Below, piece after piece: positions 5,560 through 8,903 of a stretch of 8,903 nucleotides of DNA. Numbering within the stretch: position 1 is the stretch's first letter; every line of letters starts with the position of its first letter. The notes beneath the pieces are model-generated. The model did no database searches and was not told where the DNA came from. It saw nothing but the letters and a program-made list of their open reading frames with translations. Origin of the DNA: Bacillota bacterium (GTDB lineage Bacteria; Bacillota_B; Desulfitobacteriia; Desulfitobacteriales; Desulfitobacteriaceae); contig JAJYAS010000051.1 in assembly GCA_021779415.1 (NCBI GenBank), forward strand, positions 2,228 to 11,130, read 5' to 3'. The translations under genes and the position numbers were made by a program.

Positions 5560-5868
5560 TTAGTGCCCTGACTTTTCGATAAGATAGGTGTCTGTTGCCT
5601 CCGTAAGCATTTCTTTCCACGAACGAAAATTGGTGGTATTTACAATATGAGCGTCAATTTCTTCATCTGGAATAGCATCGTAATCTTCTTCTGAATTAAT
5701 TTCAAATCCACCAAATGAAAGTAGTTCTTCGATGGATTCAAACTGTGTGTACAGTCGCATAAATTCAGTTGTAAATAGATCGCTTAATGTAACGGTACCT
5801 TCCAAAGGCTCCGACGATTTCCGTGGGTAATTGGATTCATTTTCAATAGTGCTAGAGCTCTCATTCAT
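5560..5868 (-). CDS. Small acidic protein of unknown function, opposite strand
   Basis: A 102-residue protein read from 5868 down to 5560. The ATG has a clear GGAGG nine bases upstream (plus-strand CCTCC at 5878-5882), which makes it a real gene rather than a shadow. The first 25 residues are polar and probably disordered. The rest (TVTLSDLFTTEFMRLYTQFE, then GFEINSEEDYDAIPDEEIDAHI and FRSWKEMLTEATDTYL) looks like a compact, mainly helical acidic domain with no membrane segment. I do not recognise a family with known function. The gene is convergent with the HNH gene (24 bases between stops) and divergent from the small terminase gene. This arrangement suits expression in the lysogen, when late genes are silent, for example an exclusion or immunity accessory. 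That role is inference. Confidence 0.8.
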   Translation of the reverse strand: MNESSSTIENESNYPRKSSEPLEGTVTLSDLFTTEFMRLYTQFESIEELLSFGGFEINSEEDYDAIPDEEIDAHIVNTTNFRSWKEMLTEATDTYLIEKSGH

Positions 5869-5960
5869 AAGATTTAACCTCCAGATTTTTAATAGGTGGC
5901 TTGTACATGATTTGACGAAAATCTTGTGGCTTCGAACTATGGTTTGTTAACAACATCAGT

Positions 5961-5966
5961 ATTATA
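5961..5966 (-). promoter_or_regulatory. Candidate promoter -10 for the minus-strand gene
   Basis: The plus-strand ATTATA at 5961-5966 reads TATAAT on the minus strand, a perfect -10. It would start transcription near 5954, about 85 bases before the ATG at 5868. The corresponding -35 region (about 5984-5989, minus-strand CCTGTT) is poor and overlaps the plus-strand terminator, so an activator may be needed or the match may be chance. Confidence 0.35.
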
Positions 5967-5973
5967 CATTTTC

Positions 5974-5998
5974 AACACGCTTTAACAGGCGTGTTTTT
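5974..5998 (+). terminator. Intrinsic terminator before the packaging operon
   Basis: AACACGC at 5974-5980 pairs with GCGTGTT at 5989-5995, with a short loop and a T-run at 5994-5998. It lies just 18 bases before the small terminase ATG. It would stop plus-strand transcripts arriving from the HNH gene, unless late antitermination operates. Confidence 0.72.
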
Positions 5999-6015
5999 AG
6001 TTTGGGAGGAACAAA

Positions 6016-6351
6016 ATGGATAACGAATCAAGGTACAACCAGATTCAAGCCGAGTTAGCGGAACTGTTGAAAGGCGTACCTCAGGAACAGATGCAACTGG
6101 CCCATCGGCTTATTCCACGGGTCGCCTTTATGCAGATCACCCTTGAGGACCTGGAAGAGGACATCAAGGCAAACGGCACGTTCGAATTGAGCAAAACAAG
6201 ACCCCGCAAACTTCGCGAGAGGCCCGTCGTGAAAACGTACAATGCCATGATCAAAAATTATAACGGTACGATCAAGCAATTGCTGGACCGATTGCCTTCG
6301 CAGAAAGCGGATGAAGTTGAAGATGAGTTATTAGCTTTCTTAAGGAAATAA
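6016..6351 (+). CDS. Phage terminase small subunit
   Basis: A 111-residue helical protein with the pattern of Firmicute HK97-type small terminase subunits. It has a central QITLEDLEEDIKANGT (about 41-56), a charged connector SKTRPRKLRERP, and the characteristic C-terminal helix VVKTYNAMIKNYNGTIKQLL (about 71-90). Small terminase recognises the phage packaging site and loads the large subunit on DNA. ATG at 6016 has the strong RBS GGGAGGA (6004-6010), five bases away. Only three bases separate its stop from the TerL start, so the two are translationally linked. No classical HTH is obvious at the N-terminus, where a helix (RYNQIQAELAELLKGV) begins. Position and pattern support the call. I place less weight on the exact subfamily. 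Confidence 0.85.
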   Translation: MDNESRYNQIQAELAELLKGVPQEQMQLAHRLIPRVAFMQITLEDLEEDIKANGTFELSKTRPRKLRERPVVKTYNAMIKNYNGTIKQLLDRLPSQKADEVEDELLAFLRK

Positions 6352-6354
6352 GCC

Positions 6355-7992
6355 ATGAACTATATCCGAGAGTATCATGACGGAATCCAAAGCGGCGAAA
6401 TCGTCGTTAACACTCATATTAAAAAACTCTACGAGAAAATCGTCAAGGATTTAGATTACCCTAGTGCCTACACGTTTGACGAGGACAAAGCCACGAAGCC
6501 CATTGACTTTGTGGAACGTTTCTGCAAGCAGAGCAAAGGCCGCTGGATCGGTAAACGGTTTGTGCTAGACCTCTGGCAGAAGGCCATGATTCAAACCATC
6601 TTCGGTTTTGTGGACAAGGAAGGAAACCGAAAGTACAAAGAAGCCTTTACCCTCATCGGACGTAAGAACGGAAAATCCAGTTTGCTCGCGGCTATCGGCC
6701 TGTATATGTTGATCGCCGATGGAGAAGGCGGGAGCGAAGTGTATCCGGTCGCCAATAAGCGCGACCAGGCGAAAATCATCTTCACCGAAGCACTGAACAT
6801 CGTAAGACAATCCGCGCTCCTCAGTCGCCACTTGGGGAAGCGCCGCACCGACATCTATTTTCCCGTCAACTTCAGCAAGTTCGAACCCCTAGCGAGTGAC
6901 AGCAATGGCCTCGACGGGTTGAACACGCATTTTTGCATTATGGATGAAATCCATGCCAGTAAAGATCGGAACCTCTACGACGTCATGAAGCAAAGTATGG
7001 CTGCCCGAAAGCAACCCCTCCTTTGGTGCATTACCACGGCAGGCTTTGTTCGAGAAAACATCTTCGACGCTCAGTATAACTACGCGGTCGATGCCATCAA
7101 CGGCACAATTCAAGATGAACGCTTTATCGCCTTCCTCTATGAACTGGATAAAGGCGACGATTACAAGAACCCAGAGGTCTGGGTGAAAGCGAATCCCGGA
7201 CTTGGAACGATTAAAGATGTTGAATTCTTACGAGACAATATCAATAAATCCATCGCAGACCCGGCCTTTAAAGCAACCGTTTTAACCAAGGACTTTAATA
7301 TCATCGGCACTGCCTCCACGGCCTTCTTGGAATACAGCACGATCCGAAACGAAGAAACCTTCACCCTAGCAGATATTACCGATTCCTACTGCGTGGGCGG
7401 AGTGGACCTGTCGAGCACGACGGACTTAACCTCGGCGACGATTCTGGTGCCCAAACCAGGTGGCAAGTTCCTCTGCTATCAAAGGTATTGGATGCCCCAA
7501 GTGACCTTTGATGACGCAGAACACTCTAAGAAAGTAGTGTACCAAGTCTGGATTGAGCGAGGGCTACTGGAACTGACACCGGGGAATCGAATCGACTATG
7601 GCTATATCACACAGTGGTTTGGCAGGATGAAAACAGACTACAAATTGTATTTTCAAAGCATTGGATACGACAGTTGGAACAGTGGGTATTGGGTCAAAGA
7701 CATGGAGCAAAACGGGTTCAACGGGCTGATGGAGATCGTAATTCAGGGAGCCAAAACGTTGAGTAACCCGCTCAAACATTTAGGCGCTGACTTAGCCGCT
7801 AAGAAAATTAACTACAACAAGAATCCGCTCTTGGAATACTGTCTCTGCAATCTCGGTGTTATCTACGATCGTAACAATAACATTACGCCAGTCAAAACGA
7901 TCTCCAGAGGATTTATCGACGGCGCGATGTCACTCCTTGATGCTTACACGTGCTATGAGAGAAATAAAGAACTGATGGACAGCCTGATTTAG
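6355..7992 (+). CDS. terL: Phage terminase large subunit, HK97 type
   Basis: A 545-residue packaging motor and nuclease of normal length for the HK97/Terminase_1 family. The ATPase domain has Walker A GRKNGKSS (102-109) and Walker B FCIMDEIH (193-200, Asp197 and catalytic Glu198). The coupling motif ITTAG is at 226-230. The RNase H-like nuclease domain shows acidic metal ligands in GGVDLSSTTD (Asp351), GYDSWNSGYW (Asp439) and RGFIDGAMSLLDAY (Asp522/Asp529). The enzyme cuts concatemeric phage DNA and pumps it through the portal using ATP. It acts in the cytoplasm on empty proheads. It starts three bases after the small subunit stop, and a strong RBS for the portal gene follows its stop. All key residues are present, so the enzyme should be active. 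Confidence 0.98.
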   Translation: MNYIREYHDGIQSGEIVVNTHIKKLYEKIVKDLDYPSAYTFDEDKATKPIDFVERFCKQSKGRWIGKRFVLDLWQKAMIQTIFGFVDKEGNRKYKEAFTLIGRKNGKSSLLAAIGLYMLIADGEGGSEVYPVANKRDQAKIIFTEALNIVRQSALLSRHLGKRRTDIYFPVNFSKFEPLASDSNGLDGLNTHFCIMDEIHASKDRNLYDVMKQSMAARKQPLLWCITTAGFVRENIFDAQYNYAVDAINGTIQDERFIAFLYELDKGDDYKNPEVWVKANPGLGTIKDVEFLRDNINKSIADPAFKATVLTKDFNIIGTASTAFLEYSTIRNEETFTLADITDSYCVGGVDLSSTTDLTSATILVPKPGGKFLCYQRYWMPQVTFDDAEHSKKVVYQVWIERGLLELTPGNRIDYGYITQWFGRMKTDYKLYFQSIGYDSWNSGYWVKDMEQNGFNGLMEIVIQGAKTLSNPLKHLGADLAAKKINYNKNPLLEYCLCNLGVIYDRNNNITPVKTISRGFIDGAMSLLDAYTCYERNKELMDSLI

Positions 7993-8009
7993 GAAGGAGG
8001 AGGTGGGGC

Positions 8010-8903
8010 TTGGCCAGTTTCCGGTCCATGTTTTCGGGACTCTTCGGCAAAGTAAAGACACTGCCGCAGAACCTACAACTCTTCAAACTACTGAATGGAT
8101 ATCTACCCACCGTTAGTAATACCACCAACACGGAGGTTTATTACAATTTTCTCATGCGGGCTTGCCTCAGGGCCATCGCAACCCATGTGGCGAAAGCCGA
8201 CATCAAACACATTCGTTATGTGGGTGGTGACACCATACCTCAAGACAGCGATATTGCCCATCTATTAAGTGGCCAACCCAACCCTTTCATGAACTCGACG
8301 GAGTTCATTTTTAAGTTAACGACGAATCTGCTCATCCACAATAACGCGTTTGTATATATCAAGCAGGATGAAAAAGGAACTATCCAAGGATTCTATCCCC
8401 TCAATTCTAGCTTTGTAACGTACATGGAATCCAGTGAACGGGGAATGGACGATACCGGGACTCTGTTCGTCAAGTTTAACTTCCGAGGCGGACAGGAGAT
8501 CATTGCTCCGTTTGAGCAGATCATTCACCTCAAGCGAGACTACTTCGAAAGCGATCTGATGGGAAGCTATAACGACAACGCCCTGTATCCACTTCTCCAA
8601 TTAACCAATACAGTCACCAACGGGATCATCAATGCGGTTGCCAATGGACCCGCCAATCTGCGAGGGAGCCTGCACTTCCAAGGCACTTTAAAAACGTCTG
8701 ACTTAATCGCTAAACGGGATGAAATTATGGGGAAGTTTTTCGACCTCCAGAATAACTCGGGGATCATCTTTACGGATTCCCAAACGGGAGAATTTAAGCC
8801 CTTCGAAAGTAAAGCCATCCTGCTCGATGCAGCGCAGATGGAAACGATCCAAAAACAAGTCTTCGGCTACTTTAACATCAGTGAGAAAATCGTGTTCTCA
8901 ACC
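8010..8903 (+). CDS. Phage portal protein, HK97 type (N-terminal 298 residues)
   Basis: An open frame runs from TTG at 8010 to the window edge without a stop, giving 298 residues of a protein normally near 400. It shows the HK97-like portal pattern: an N-terminal MASFRSMFSGLFGKV, then YYNFLMRACLRAIATHVAKAD (about 47-67), LLSGQPNPFMNSTEF and LLIHNNAFVYIKQD. IIHLKRDYFESDLMGSYNDN and the C-terminal part with VFGYFNISEKIVF follow. It forms the dodecameric ring at the prohead vertex through which TerL packages DNA. TTG at 8010 has AAGGAGG (7994-8000) nine bases before it. The in-frame ATG at 8028 is less well placed. The start lies 17 bases after TerL, in the same operon. A prohead protease and major capsid gene would be expected beyond the window. 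Confidence 0.93.
   Translation, partial: MASFRSMFSGLFGKVKTLPQNLQLFKLLNGYLPTVSNTTNTEVYYNFLMRACLRAIATHVAKADIKHIRYVGGDTIPQDSDIAHLLSGQPNPFMNSTEFIFKLTTNLLIHNNAFVYIKQDEKGTIQGFYPLNSSFVTYMESSERGMDDTGTLFVKFNFRGGQEIIAPFEQIIHLKRDYFESDLMGSYNDNALYPLLQLTNTVTNGIINAVANGPANLRGSLHFQGTLKTSDLIAKRDEIMGKFFDLQNNSGIIFTDSQTGEFKPFESKAILLDAAQMETIQKQVFGYFNISEKIVFST

Noticed and set aside
1..8903. CRISPR array, tRNA or rRNA genes
   Set aside because: No regularly spaced repeats, no cloverleaf with conserved T-arm bases and no rRNA-like conserved segments were seen on either strand.

Overview
The window is a piece of a tailed-phage (Caudoviricetes, HK97-type packaging) genome, almost certainly a prophage. It runs from the end of the early/replication module into the head-packaging module. 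The host looks like a low-to-mid GC endospore-forming Firmicute. Reasons: strong AGGAGG-type ribosome binding sites, frequent TTG starts, U-tracted hairpin terminators, and gene families typical of clostridial prophages. The SQR-like gene would fit a sulfur-metabolising member of the Peptococcaceae (Desulfitobacterium/Desulfosporosinus-like), but that genus-level guess is inference.

Left part (1-3237). A truncated unidentified gene (1-189) is followed by a helix-turn-helix/small-terminase-like protein (206-676). A ParB-domain DNA methyltransferase (651-1901) overlaps the end of that gene. After a 76-base gap holding an 11-bp inverted repeat comes a phage protein of the 'virulence-related' type (1978-2805). 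It is coupled by an ATGA overlap to a small TM2-domain membrane protein (2802-3191). A very good intrinsic terminator (3211-3237) closes this transcription unit.

Middle part (3238-5195). This block looks unlike the rest. It starts with a GC-rich, C-run-containing, apparently non-coding stretch with short repeats (3238-3480). An AT-rich leader with one weak 49-codon ORF follows (3481-3836). Then comes a full-length sulfide:quinone-oxidoreductase-like flavoprotein gene (3837-5039), visibly more AT-rich than the phage genes, with a structured trailer. The block ends at a second terminator (5171-5195) that resembles the first one in sequence. It has the layout of a cargo ('moron') module inserted beside the packaging genes.

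Right part (5196-8903). A 17-bp perfect hairpin contains the ribosome binding site of an HNH endonuclease gene (5245-5535). A convergent minus-strand gene of unknown function (5560-5868) follows, with its own strong RBS and a probable promoter. After a terminator the packaging operon begins: small terminase subunit (6016-6351), large terminase subunit (6355-7992) and the first 298 codons of the portal protein (8010 to the window end).

The HNH, TerS, TerL and portal proteins together would cut and pump concatemeric DNA into proheads. The methyltransferase probably modifies phage or host DNA. The SQR-like and minus-strand genes are not needed for a phage particle and are the best candidates for genes that alter the lysogen.
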